Source: Gordionus sp. m RMFG-2023 (lineage: Eukaryota > Nematomorpha > Gordioida > Chordodea > Parachordodidae). From it: a stretch of DNA of 64,000 bases. The notes under the pieces were generated by a model. The model ran no database searches and was not told the origin of the DNA. It worked only from the letters and a program-made list of their open reading frames with translations. Positions 33,468 through 44,294 of this stretch are shown here, one piece after another. The translations under genes were made by a program, and so were the position numbers. The stretch lies in assembly GCF_954871325.1 (NCBI RefSeq), contig NC_088777.1, positions 50,569,366 to 50,633,365 of the forward strand, in the 5' to 3' direction. Positions within the stretch are counted from its first letter, which is position 1. The number at the start of each line of letters is the position of its first letter.

Positions 33468-34905
33468 ATCACTATATCATCTGCAAATATCATATTCCAC
33501 GGGACTGTTTGAGGTATTTCCTGTGCTAATAATCTATTACTGTAATGAAGAGAAGTGGGCTGAGAGCCGATCCCTTGATGAACTCCTTCGGCTATTGTGA
33601 AGCCTGCCGAAGTACCTGTTGTGCTACGGACCTATCCTGTATTATTCTTATATATTTTTCGGGAATCTTTTTGTGGCGTACCGCCCACTAGATAGGTTTT
33701 ACCTTTTCTAGATCGAGAAAAACCATGTATAGCTTTTTGTTCTTTTCCTTGTATTTTTCACTCATTTGCCTAATTGCGCGGATAGCACCAGTTGTTAATC
33801 TTCCAGGCATAAAGCCAAACTGAGTCTCTCCTATTTCGATTATGTCGTGGATTTATTTGTAATGTGAAAATCCATGACTAGTAGCTTGTGTTGCGCGGCT
33901 ATATCTTTACTGGGATGACTTTGCAGTCTATTACATCTTTTAATCTTTTGCGAGAGATTAGCATGTAATCTATCTGTGTTTTCCTTGTACCACTTTCATA
34001 TGTTATTAAATGACTGTCTTTTTCCTATAGTAGGTGTTGGTTAAACGAGGTCGAAGGCTTGCGCAAATTTCATATGCTCTTCTACATCATTTCTTTCTCC
34101 ATATCCAAAACCACCATGATGGCTTTTGTAGCTATCTCTTGCTTTTCCTACATGTGCATTTAAGTCACCACCTATTATGACTAGGTCATCCTTAGGGATT
34201 TCCAATACAGCTTCATCAAGGATAGCTCTAAATATATCTTTCTCTTCTTCCTTGCAAACCGTTTGAGGAGCATATACTGAAAGGATGTGTCGTATTGATT
34301 GATCAATGCAGAGTTTTACTTCATTAGTCTATCAGAGATCTTGTTGACTTCTACAACTAAGGAGGTTAGATCTTGACTGAAGATGATACCAACACCGTTC
34401 ATATTACTAAGAATTCCATTATAGTACAATTTATACCCATCTCCAATTATTAAAATCTTCTGACCTTTGCATTTCGTCTCTTGTATGCACGCTATATCGA
34501 CTTTTCTCTTGTTCAACATTGATGCCAATTCTCTCGTTTAACCTTTAAGTATACCAGTATTCAAACTTGCTAATCTTGTCTTCCTTGCTTTGAATTTTAT
34601 TTTACTTTTCACAGGATGGAGGTCTACACTTTGCGCGTCGCTTGGAGGGAAGGCCCTAGCTTTCTTATTCATATTTTAATTTGTTTCCTTCATTTTGTTT
34701 ATTGGACAAGTATTCTTAGCACCCGGCTGTCCAGGCCTGTCGGTGACCAGGGTGTCATCTCTAAGCTCCGATATTCATCTTACCATATGTCTTTACATAT
34801 CAGTCATCGAAGAAAAACCTGAAAATTTTTAGGCTCCTTACCAGGATTGAACCTGTCCTCTCTGTCCTTCTGTTTCCAAGCATACATCATAACCCATTAG
34901 GCCAA
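33468..34905 (-). mobile_element. RTE-type LINE, internally deleted (copy 2)
   Basis: On the minus strand the 5' untranslated part (34905-34560) closely matches copy 1. The endonuclease has ASMLNKRKVDIACIQETKCK, GIIFSQDL, and later YGERND, TYESGTRKTQIDYMLISRKR. Sequence then jumps to the RT palm ([35 protein letters not shown]), where a hAT MITE cuts it off. The fingers region between about 33900 and 33840 is missing, and frames change at least twice. Here the CIQE codon is intact, whereas copy 1 has a stop. Within the inserted segment relative to locus P3, it explains why P1's downstream flank is broken up. Confidence 0.85.
34844..34904 (-). promoter_or_regulatory. tRNA-like A and B boxes at the 5' end of the RTE LINE
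   Basis: On the minus strand TGGCCTAATGGGTTA (34890-34904) fits the box A consensus, and GGTTCAATCC (34844-34853) fits box B. They lie at the start of the LINE 5' part. Copy 1 keeps box B (22592-22601), but its homology begins inside box A. This could be an internal pol III-type promoter or a tRNA-derived leader captured by the element; it is not a folded tRNA. Confidence 0.4.
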
Positions 34906-35687
34906 TATGCTAGTAAATTCTGATGGTCCTAGTTGAATGATTCAATTTATAAATCTTGATGCAGAGGTTATTTTTGAATCAACATTACTCATATATGATA
35001 GGAATAGTATTGATATATAATATAATTAATAATAAACTAATCATATCCAAAAACTCAAATATTTTCAAAAATATTATAATATATTATTTATTATAAATNN
35101 NNNNNNNNTTGTATTGAAACCTTTTATATGGGCAATTGAAGCAGGTGCCCAAGTGGACCATACTGGAATGATCGATTTATGACCAGATTTGTTTACGAAA
35201 ATTGATCTTAGAAAAAAAATGGTTGCGATACTGTGACCGACGTCTTGTAGAAGATGAAGGGTAAAATTGTTTAACCCAACTTAATTTTTTTATGTTGGAA
35301 AGTTAAAGTACATATATTTCAAAAATTCGTGTTTAGAAACATTTTCTATAGACCAAATTTGAATCCAGATAATCGCCATTGTTATTTCTGCTTAGAGCTC
35401 CCATCCTGTGAAAATTAAGTCCTTTGAGGTAACTTGTTTAATCTCACTCATAAATTGGGAGAGTTATCGCAAATTATCATTTGAAACCTTTAAAGTATCA
35501 TTTAAATACGGACTATATTAGGACAGTGTTGCTGATACTTAGATATAAGATAGTTACTTATATATCTCGTTTTTTTAATGTTTGGAAAGTAACTTAAATC
35601 TAAAATAATTTTTAAAAATTGCATCTTGATCTAATGTAAAATTTTTTTAAATGATCATATGGATGGAAGGGTGTGGTAATTATTGTA
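34906..35687. other. Intergenic with duplicated piece and assembly gap
   Basis: 34965-35050 (AGAGGTTATTTTTGAATCAA, ATTACTCATATATGATAGGA) matches 48836-48895, continuing the collinearity of the P1 and P3 segments across the RTE insertion. Ten Ns at 35099-35108 mark a gap. After it no gene is seen. Confidence 0.6.
35099..35108. other. Assembly gap (10 Ns)
   Basis: Ten undetermined bases; the true gap size is unknown, so linkage across it is by scaffolding only. Confidence 0.99.
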
Positions 35688-35848
35688 GGGGGGTCGTTCA
35701 ATTTGAAAAAGAAAATTGTTATTTATTTATTTTTTAGATTAGTAATCAAGTTATATTGGTGATATCGTAAAAAAAATATATCACTAATATAACTTGATTA
35801 CTAATCTAAAAAAATAACAATTTTCTTTTTCAAATTGAACGACCCCCC
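35688..35848. mobile_element. Near-perfect hairpin element (MITE-like)
   Basis: The left arm starts GGGGGGTCGTTCAATTTGAA and the right arm is its reverse complement, ending CGACCCCCC. Arms of 77 and 70 bases differ by one 7-base indel in a TTTA repeat and pair almost perfectly. The loop is about 14 bases (TCGTAAAAAAAATA). Such a young hairpin suggests a foldback element. The flanks (TTGTA before, ACTAAATC after) show no clear target duplication. Confidence 0.8.
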
Positions 35849-36559
35849 ACTAAATCACATCAACCAACTATAAAAGTTCATATCGTAAAAAAAAATTCGT
35901 CTCAATCCTTAAAGTCGAGTCTCACATAAAGCCAATTTTTTAGGCTAAAAGCTTGGCTAAATAGTAGGAATTCAAATATATATTCTAACATTCCCAAACC
36001 ACTGGTATAACTCATCCTTGTAATTATTTATAATTATTTTAAAGTCAACATATTAGACTTAGGTTTTCTTTATTTTATTTTTGTTAAATTATAATAAACA
36101 GGAATTTCTAACGAAACAAGTAAATTTATATTTTGATTTACCTTACCATCATGGTACATAGTTCGCTAAGGATTCAAGACCATAATTGCTCTTTTATAAA
36201 TATGTTAGATAAAAAAATTTAATATCTTTTAAAAACTGCTTCATTGTTTATATTTCATTCTAAATAAAATTAAAAGTCATATCAGATCTATTTAGTAACC
36301 GCCTATGTTAAAAGTGTAAAATATCAAGCCAAAAATTGTACGTAGTATAACAGCTTTAATAGTTTTTCATATTTTGATTCTACACCTATTTTTTTAATTT
36401 AAAAAAAAATTTAAAAATTTTATTTGTTTTAATAAATGTAATGGTTAAAGTAAATTAAAGATTGAAAGACTGAGGAATATATATAAAAGGAAAAAAAAAG
36501 AAATTATTTTTGGATATGTTTATGAAAGGGAAAAGAAAAAGAAAAATTCTATTGTATTA
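35849..36559. other. Intergenic; no gene seen
   Basis: AT-rich; includes ATCGTAAAAAAAAATTCG at 35882, which resembles the hairpin loop just before it. From 36480 it becomes purine-rich and leads into the 253-bp tandem unit. Confidence 0.4.
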
Positions 36560-36812
36560 ATGGGGATATTACAAGGAATGTAAGAGAATTTGAGTCTTGA
36601 ATGTATATAAGAAAGAAAAAAAAATTTTTGGTTCAATTGTGAGGAATAAATGTGTAGAAAAGAAAAAAATATACATGTAAAAAAAAATTGTGATTATAGT
36701 TGTGATTATGAAAGAAAAAAAAGATAAATATATATGTAAATGTTAAATTAGTTGAGAGGTTGAATGTTGTAAAAAGAAAAAATATATAAAAGGGGAAAAA
36801 AAATTATTATTA
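36560..36812 (+). repeat. 253-bp tandem unit, first copy
   Basis: Starts ATGGGGATATTACAAGGAAT, purine-rich with GTAAGAGAATTTGAG and CAATTGTGAGG. A second copy starts at 38656 (ATGGGGATATAAAAGGAAAG) and runs to about 38890. The two would be adjacent were it not for the Tc1/mariner element, which sits exactly at the joint. Confidence 0.75.
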
Positions 36813-38653
36813 CAGTGAAACGAGTGTTAAAAATAAACTAACAATAAAAGGGGATAAATATAATAAAGTTTTATTTTAATTTAATACATATTGAAATTAA
36901 ATATGGACAAGCAATTAATTAACAAGATTAATCGTTTTTAAATTAATAAAAAGAAATTATGTTGTAAATATAAATTTGTAATAAAAAATGGAAATTTTTT
37001 TTTGATCTTCTTTGAGAATGTTCAAGTAAGATTTTTGTTTAAATTTAATCTAAAATTCTAAATCATTTTTTGTAAAGAGTCTTTTTGATATTTGAAAATA
37101 TTTTAGAATTTCTTAAATGTAATCTATTTTTAAATTTTGCACAAATTTATTTCGATAAAAATATGATAATACTATAAATTTTTATAATAACTTTTATAAA
37201 ATAATTAATACATAAAAAATATTATTATAATTTATCAAAATATTCTTTTGTTCCACGAATTTGATGATGGTACCTATTTAGAAATTAAAAGAGTTAGTAT
37301 TATAATTATTAATACAAATCAATTAAAAGGATTACCTAATTATTCAGTTGCCCGTGATAACCCAACTCCAAATAGTTTTGCATGTGATTGTAAAAGTTAG
37401 TAAAATCATAAGAAATAAATCCGTGTAAGAGCTGAATAATATTCCCAATAATTTCATCTCTTGAATTAGGGCGGGGGTTTATTGCTCGATATTTATTTTT
37501 CAAGACTCCAAAAAAATTTTCGTTGGGATTTAGCTGAGGTGAATATGATGGTAAATCCTATCTTTATATGCATCGATAAGATGGCTTCTATGGATAGATG
37601 CATTGACACTGATAAGCTCTATATAAAATCACGGAATAACAACCCATTATAAGCTCCTTCGATTATTTTATAATGGATTGCCCCTCCAATTCCAATTGTA
37701 CAAAGTATGCTTACAATTTTACCCTTAGAGGATGGAATTTTTATTACTGGATGGACATTATATGATGCCCAGGCGTAGATTGGTACAACGTGCACTGAGG
37801 CTATTAAGCCATTCTTTATTGCAATTTACTCCCATGTTTCATCTAAGAAATATAATTTTTCTCTTGGGGTATTTAAGATCTTTACACAATAGATTTGACG
37901 AATATTGATTGCCCCAGGAATATTTCTTCTATCAGGCTCCTTGCCAGCTCTTTTTTTCGACCAGCCTATATTTTTTATATATTTGCTAATTGTTGTTTTC
38001 GTTCTTGGACTACCAGGAGGTAAATTTTCTATTATCTGCTGGATAGTAAGAGTATTATTATCCATCAATAAATTTATGAGTCTTTCAATTAGGGAAGTAT
38101 CTTTTTTTTACTTCCTCTTTTTTGAATATTATATTCTTTTAAAGGTTCTCCATTTATATCTGGGAATGTGTCCCGTCTAAATTTAAGAACTGATGCTGAT
38201 TTCGACGTATTTTGCAATGTCTTTAATTTTCATCTGTTCTCTTTCTGGCATTGATAACATTTTAGTAACTATATCTGTTTTTTCTTTATTCCAATATTTG
38301 TGTATTCTTTTTGGTCTTTGAATTCTCGACGAAGATTGGGAGTTTTCATTTAAATTGGAAAAATTAATATTACTATTGGATAATAAAGATTCTATATTAA
38401 ACATTTTTTTTTAAAATATTTAAGAAAAATTTAAAAAATTAATAAATATTTTTTTACTTATTTAAGAAAAATTTAAAAAATTAATAAAAGTCTAACACAT
38501 TTTTTTATTTTTAATTAAATTTCCAACACAACAATTAATCTTGTTAATTAATTACTTGTCCATATTTAATTTCCATATGTATTAAATTAAAATAAAACTT
38601 TATTATATTTATCCACTTTTATTGTTAGTTGATGTTTAACACTCGTTTTACTG
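36813..38653 (-). mobile_element. Tc1/mariner-superfamily transposon with long TIRs
   Basis: Terminal inverted repeats of about 115-125 bases start CAGTGAAACGAGTGTTA on the left and CAGTAAAACGAGTGTTA (reverse-complemented right end). TA dinucleotides flank both ends (36811-36812 and 38654-38655), the target duplication of this superfamily. Inner TIR parts are also conserved (TGGACAAG.AATTAATTAAC). The minus strand between them encodes the decayed transposase. TIRs still match at roughly 90 percent, so the insertion is not ancient. Confidence 0.9.
37336..38404 (-). pseudogene. Tc1/mariner-type DDE transposase, decayed
   Basis: It starts MFNIESLLSNSNINFSNLNE. A helix-turn-helix region follows (WNKEKTDIVTKMLSMPER, IKDIAKYVEISISS), then a second one (TIQQIIENLPPGSPRTK, TISKYIKNIGWSKKR). 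The first catalytic Asp is in KLYFLDETWE. The third acidic residue lies in YSPQLNPNENFFGVLKNKYR, and the end is GYHGQLNN-stop at 37336. Frame changes lie between the two helix-turn-helix parts (about 38070-38190), a stop follows ETWE (37826), and further shifts occur before the LNPNE block. The clear middle Asp motif is not seen. The protein acted by cut-and-paste at TA sites in its intact form; this copy cannot make it. Confidence 0.85.
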
Positions 38654-38655
38654 TA

Positions 38656-38890
38656 ATGGGGATATAAAAGGAAAGTAAGAGAATTTGAGCCTAGAAGAGT
38701 ATATAAATGAAAGTAAAAAAAGAAAAATTAATTTTGGATCAATTGTGAGGCATAAACGTGTACGAAGAAAAAATGTGCTTGTAAAAAGAGAATATGTGAT
38801 TATATTTGTGAATGTGATTAGGAAAGAAAAAATAAACTATATATGTGATTGTTAAATTAATTGAAAGGTTAAATGTTGTTTTAAAAAAAA
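38656..38890 (+). repeat. 253-bp tandem unit, second copy
   Basis: Aligns with 36560-36783 along its length (ATGGGGATAT, GTAAGAGAATTTGAG, CAATTGTGAGG, GTTAAATTAATTGAAAGGTT against GTTAAATTAGTTGAGAGGTT). Confidence 0.75.
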
Positions 38891-38992
38891 ATAAATATGT
38901 GAATTTATTGAATATTTAAATGTTGTTTTAAAAAATAAATAAATATGTGAATTTATTGAATATTTAAATGTTATAAGATAAATCAATATGGA
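38891..38992 (+). repeat. Short tandem repeat of TGTGAATTTATTGAATATTT
   Basis: The unit (ATATGTGAATTTATTGAATA then TTTAAATGTTGTTTTAAAAA) occurs two and a half times in a row. Confidence 0.75.
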
Positions 38993-39187
38993 AATTCATG
39001 AATGTATAATATACGTGTTAAATTGGTTATAATGTTTAATGTTAAAAGGTCTGTATGTAAATTTATTGATATATTAAAGGTGTTGAACTAATTGAGGTTA
39101 AAAGTTATTTTTAAAAATAAACTAATATTATATATGAATATGTTGTTTAATAAGATTTAAAAATAAGTATTGAAAAAAATAAGAAAG

Positions 39188-39437
39188 TAAGATATGTGAG
39201 GTAACTTCTGGTAAAAAAAAGGAAGGCAATCCTTGGGTCTAAATTGGGTGGATTGAGAAGAAAGGCTTTTGAAAATTAATGTTTGAAGTTAGATTATCCC
39301 TTTCTATGGAATTGAAGCCTCTTGAAGAAAGGCATGTTTGATTTAATAGAGAAAGTAGTCCTGATTTATTGTTTGTACATAATTGTTGTTAAGATACAAA
39401 TAAGTTTTTATTAATATTCTATATTATATTGCTGGAT
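39188..39437 (+). repeat. 250-bp direct repeat, copy 1
   Basis: AAGATATGTGAGGTAACTTC through TTGCTGGATT is repeated at 39870-40100 with about 90 percent identity, including GCAATCCTTGGGTCTAAATT and GAAGCCTCTTGAAGAA. Moderate GC and no stop-free frame in both copies argue against a gene. Confidence 0.8.
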
Positions 39438-39740
39438 TCAATTTTATGAGGTTGGGTGACATAATGATGATGTTAAGGGGAATTTGTGGTTGCTGTAGAG
39501 GATGTTATTTTATATATCTCTATTGTTTCTCTTTGAAAAGAGTGTCAAATGTCATAAACGCTTGAAGATATAATAATGTGCTGTAACCATCTTTATGGAT
39601 GATGCTAAGGTGAATTTATAATTGCTTCAATTGTTGTAATGCCTGCTAAATACAATTTTATGAGGTGTGGTGACATAATGATGATGTTAAGGTGAATTTG
39701 TAATTGGTGTAGGAGATGTTACTTCTGATGTATATAAAAA
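39438..39740 (+). repeat. Internal repeats of the same array
   Basis: CAATTTTATGAGGTTGGGTGACATAATGATGA style units begin at about 39439 and 39652, and a third partial (GATGATGCTAAGGTGAATTT) lies at 39598. Together with the flanking 250-bp repeats they form a nested repeat region from 39188 to 40100. Confidence 0.7.
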
Positions 39741-39869
39741 ATATGGCGTTGTCAAATAGGTTTTGTTGGTTGGTATTATGTAGTCTGTTGTTTTCTACTC
39801 TTAGAATATGAGGTCATTTTCAAAAATTAACTTAAATTATATTATGCCGTGCCAAGCCGAAAAGTTTTT

Positions 39870-40100
39870 AAGATATGTGAGGTAACTTCTGGTGAAAGGG
39901 AGGCAATCCTTGGGTCTAAATTGGGCGGATTGAGAAGAAAGGCTTTTGAATATTATTGTTTGAAGTTAGATTATCCCTTTCTTTGGAATTGAAGCCTCTT
40001 GAAGAATAGGCATGTTTGATTGTAGAGAAAGTAGTCCTGATTTATTGTTTGTACATCATTGTTAAGATTTCATTTATTCTGTATTATATTGCTGGATTTT
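39870..40100 (+). repeat. 250-bp direct repeat, copy 2
   Basis: Second copy of 39188-39437; differs by small indels such as GGTGAAAGGGAGG for GGTAAAAAAAAGGAAGG. Confidence 0.8.
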
Positions 40101-40650
40101 TATTTCCTCTATATCAGAATTATTATGAGATTATAAAATGTAACTTGTTTCAATAAAAATAACCATTAAATAAATTTACACAATTGAAAACAGAATATTT
40201 AAAATATTTTCACAATAACTAGAGATCTACAATATCTGACTTTATTCGGCCTGTTAAGAAGCCTAAGTCTACACCGGTTTGTTAAATAATTAAATCTTAA
40301 AAAAAATGATATATAGTCAATCAAAATATGCTAATTTATATCAATTTCTACCATCCCTTTACCCTCAATGAAGCCCAAACCCATATCTTCATTGAGTTAT
40401 TCCCGGTAGTTGTCCTTTAGCTATCAATCCACATCTTTTGTCAACCATGTCTAAAGCTGAATCTAAATCTAAAATTCTCTTCAACTTGTATCTAAAAAAA
40501 TTGCAACCTTATTTCCTCCTAATTTATATCCAATTTTGGGCGCTCACGTCTTTAAAAGCAAAATATAATACCTATTTATTTTCTTCTCCTCTATACCGTT
40601 TACATCCTTTGATAAAAAACTGCTGAAATATATTAATCTCTTTTCGCACA
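40101..40650. other. Intergenic; possible hAT-like end at 40219
   Basis: CTAGAGATCTACAATATCTG then TTATTCGGCCTG at 40219-40252 resembles the TAGAGATGTGCA end of the local MITE family. A chance open frame at 40438-40626 has no motifs. Confidence 0.35.
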
Positions 40651-40651
40651 C

Positions 40652-40803
40652 ACGTTTTTGAAAAACTAATCTAATCATTATATTTTTCACACCTACGTTG
40701 TTGAACAACTACTGAACTCTATCATTATGGTTTTCAAACCCACGTTTTTGAACAACAAATGAAATCTAATCATTAAAGTTTCCAACACACGTTGTTGAAA
40801 AGC
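40652..40803 (+). repeat. Minisatellite, 43-47-bp units
   Basis: ACGTTTTTGAA or ACGTTGTTGAA begins units at 40652, 40695, 40742 and 40789. Each is followed by CTAATCTAATCATTA-like and TTTTCAACAC-like parts, four units in all. Confidence 0.8.
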
Positions 40804-42260
40804 AAGGGACATATATTTCTAAAGCATGTTTTTCTTTCTGCTATTATTAGGATAATGTTGCATAATTGATTTCAATTCTTATCTATGATCAAAAATAAAA
40901 ATCCGATCTCTAAATGAGCTCGATTGCGTCATAAATTTTCTAATGACGAATGCCGTCTCACTTTATAGATATTTTTATATCAACAACCTTATATTATACT
41001 ACCTTCACATATTAGATCCTTGAGGCTGTTTTATTTCTCGCAGCCCTTAAAATAAAAGTTAAACGTAAATCTTCAATTAGAATTTAATTACAACATTAAC
41101 TATTTTCTAACAATAAATGTATATTCGTTTTAGTCCCTAATCTTATTCACCGAATTTTTTAAATTTTTTCGCAATTTATGTTTCTTTTTCTTTATAGTTA
41201 TTTCTAGTGATCAATTATTTAATAACTTATAACAATCCTTAAATCTAAAATGTCTTTTAGTTCAAATTAAATTCCATTGGTTTTAAGTTTACTAGTAACT
41301 TCTCTGTTTTAAAACAAAAACTTCTTTGTATCTTATCTACGATGAATGCTACCTTTATAATTCTTATTCCTACATAATTTTATTATCTTAATCTTATCAA
41401 TATTTACCAAATCTTTTCAAAATTTAAATGAGCTACCGTAAAATAATTTTTCTTTTTCAAACTACATCTTTAAAAATAAATCAAATCTCTTTTTTATCCA
41501 AATATACATTTTAAACACTAAATTTTCTTCTTTTGTTTTTCTCAAATTTATTATAAACTATTTTTCTTACTTCTTTATTTTTTCGAATTTTTGCCTTAAA
41601 ATGCAGTTTTACTACACTATTTGTTCTCATGTAAACATTGCGAATTATTAGACTGAATTGTTGCAATTGTCCTGGCACATTCACACTCCAACACCACTGT
41701 CCAATGTTGAGATTGAGAAAATCTAAAATAAAAGGCAGAAACAAATTAGTATAATTACAAACAAAATTTAAATATTTTATAATTTTATTCATAACTATAA
41801 ACTAACAAAGTAAAATTATAAGAGAAAAATTAATATAATAAAAATAAAAAAAGTACAAGTAAAAGATTAAAAATTATATGCGAAAATAATAATTTCTGTA
41901 ACAAGTAAAAATATCCTCAATTATATATCTTTTTCTATAATATTGATTTACATAGTCTGAAATTAAATAATATAACAATTTGCATACATTTCTAGTTTTT
42001 CTTGATGTTATTTAAAAGTAGATTTGAATTACAACAATAAATAATATAATGTATTAAAAATGAACATGATGAGGTGCATTTAGGTTATGTCACCGAAAAA
42101 TGAGACCTACAAATTTCAATTGAAATTCGTTGAAATTAAGTGTATTGTTTAACTGGTTACCTTATAGAAATGCTTTGCTCTGGGTCCAAAAGCACCGATT
42201 GTGTCAGAAATAAAAGAGGTTAGATAAATATTAGGAATGCTAATGTATTAATTAATTTTT
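40804..42260. other. Intergenic; no gene seen
   Basis: AT-rich. An open frame on the minus strand at 41511-41792 shows no recognisable domain. The part after 42060 rises in GC towards the RT element. Confidence 0.4.
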
Positions 42261-42269
42261 CTAATTACT

Positions 42270-43545
42270 ACTCTAACTAAGGAATTAGAGCTAAAGGATA
42301 ATGCAAAACGTCAATACATGTAATCCCAAGCTAGCCGGATTCCCTTGCTACATGGAATAAGTGTCATTCCGTCATGTCTAATATTGTCCCTGAGATTAAG
42401 ACCTAGTGAAAAGGAGCTGGCATAGATAACAAGATGAAGGTGTGACGATATCACAGTCTAAACGAAGACCTATTCCTACCCGAAGTCTTTTGGTTAGAAG
42501 AAAACCAAGGTTAGAGCTAGGAATAGTCTCAGTCATTCATAGCCAGTGTTGAGTTGAATTGATGACGAAGAATTACTATTTTGATTTAGAAGGGATGAAA
42601 TAGATCTATACTTTGATTTATTGGGGAGAGGATATCAGTGTGCCCTTCAAGACAACATGCGAGTAAAGAAATTCACGGGAATGCTGGATTAAAGGTAATT
42701 TCCAATTTTGTCTTGAGGATAAAGACAAGAGAGTATTAGGTCTAGTCCTGCCAACCCTAGATGGAGATCTGTAGTCATGGTAAAAATGTTAGTAATTGTT
42801 TGATATTTGGTGTATGATGAGAGAAAAGCCCAAAAATTAAGGGTAAAATGTATGGTGAAACAAGGTTATTAAAAATTATCAAGAAGTATGGTTAAGGCTG
42901 ATACTCGTAGTGGTAATATGGAATGGATGGCTTTGTTATATCATGGAGATAAATTTATCGGAAACTATCTAACCCTCCAGCCGAGTCCTTATTAAGTGAT
43001 TTATTAGCTTTGATGATTTCTAAGTCTGAGAGTAGGTCTGGGGATATGGTGGTGTCAGCTGTAGGCAATATATTCTTGAGGATATTTAGATAAAAGGTAT
43101 TGTATAGATGAATGGTCATTTGGAACAAATACATTATTAGAAACTGCAATGTTTAGTGCACTTTTAATAATGCATATTTTTTTAAAATCAATTTTGCTTT
43201 AAAGTTTGAAAGTTTACTGAATGAAGAACAATAAAGGATCACAATTATTTTTAATTTGGCGTGAAAGATTGTCTTTATCAGAAGTAGATTTTAGATGAGT
43301 ACAGGTGAAAAAAAATAGTTCTTTCCATTTCTCTGAATTGTTGATGTTATTGTTAAGAGAATCAATATGATTAATCAATTTTTGAGCAGTCAAAATGTGA
43401 GCATAACGGGGTATCCTTGAGATTGTAGACACAGATAAATTATTCATAACAATCTGGATCCTAAGTGGTTTAAGGACATCAGTGGATAAATGTTTATTAT
43501 CATCAAGGTCATTATTTAAGGTTGGCATAGGGAATAGGCTGGGAA
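42270..43545 (-). mobile_element. RT element fragment: N-terminal and C-terminal parts, palm missing
   Basis: On the minus strand the 5' part (43528-42955) has SRIPRYAHILTAQKLINHID, WKELFFFTCTHLK, later SALNIAVSNNVFVPND with IQYLLSKYP, and then LEIIKANKSLNKDSAGGLDS, the start of the RT fingers. It then passes directly to the C-terminal part: GIGLRLDCDIVTPSSCYLCQ and GMTLIPCSKGIRLAWD. The same motifs occur in the fragment at 4641-5345. The RT core between them is absent, and several stops and shifts exist. It belongs to the same RT/PD-(D/E)xK-like family as 4641, 45765, 51250 and 61440. Its base composition is richer than its neighbours. Confidence 0.6.
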
Positions 43546-43870
43546 GCTAGAAGGTGGTAAAATGGGATTATGGCTAAATGCTTAATTTAATAGCAATTGT
43601 AGTTGAAATAATTTGATATGGTAAAAAAAATGTCTTCTAATGAGAAATAAAAATCAAGTTGAAAATTAAAAATAAATAAATAAATTATAAAAAGGCAAAA
43701 AAGAATGATTAAAAATGAGAGGAAGAAGAAAAAAATATAGAAAAGATTAAGAAAAATAAAGAATGTTATTGCTAAAATTTAGAAGTAAAATAAGAAAAAT
43801 AAATTTTTAAAAAATTCAAATTTGAAAAAAAAATTAAAAAAATATTCACTATTTTCCTTTTTTAAATGGG
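43546..43870. other. AT-rich purine-rich spacer
   Basis: A-rich sequence with AAAAAGAAGAAA-type runs; no gene. Confidence 0.4.
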
Positions 43871-43968
43871 AATTTTCCTGTAATTCCCAATTTAATTTTT
43901 TATATAAAAATGATAGAAAAAAAAAATTTACAAAATTTTTACCTTTGTATAAAAATTATTTTTTTTTC

Positions 43969-43990
43969 GTATCGCATAGGTGGATTGCAT
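43969..43990 (+). promoter_or_regulatory. Conserved ATTGCAT block upstream of locus P2
   Basis: GTATCGCATAGGTGGATTGC followed by AT, matching the blocks before P1 and P3. Confidence 0.35.
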
Positions 43991-44294
43991 CATAAGCAAA
44001 TTTTTTGTTTATATTTTACTAAAAATTTATTTATTTTTTTAAAAAATAATAAAATATAAAATAATATAATAAATAAAATATAAAGATATTACCGAGAAAT
44101 AGCTAATCGAAAATCCATTTAAAAATTTTCATATTTTAAAATTCCTCTAACAAAAATTCTTTTTTAATATTAACATTTTATAACTTAATTTTTTTAAAAG
44201 ATTTTATTTTATATGTTGTTTAATTTATTTTGAATATTTCGCTTTAACAATTTTTTCAATATTACTTGTTAATTTTTAAACTGTTTACATATAA

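Noticed and set aside
34616-34822. Plus-strand open frame of 68 codons, also seen at 22623-22892 on the minus strand
   Set aside because: It is the antisense of the shared 5' part of the two RTE copies and reflects repeat identity, not a gene.
40438-40626. Open frame starting MSTMSKAESKSK
   Set aside because: No domain, no duplicated partner, and composition like the surrounding intergenic DNA.
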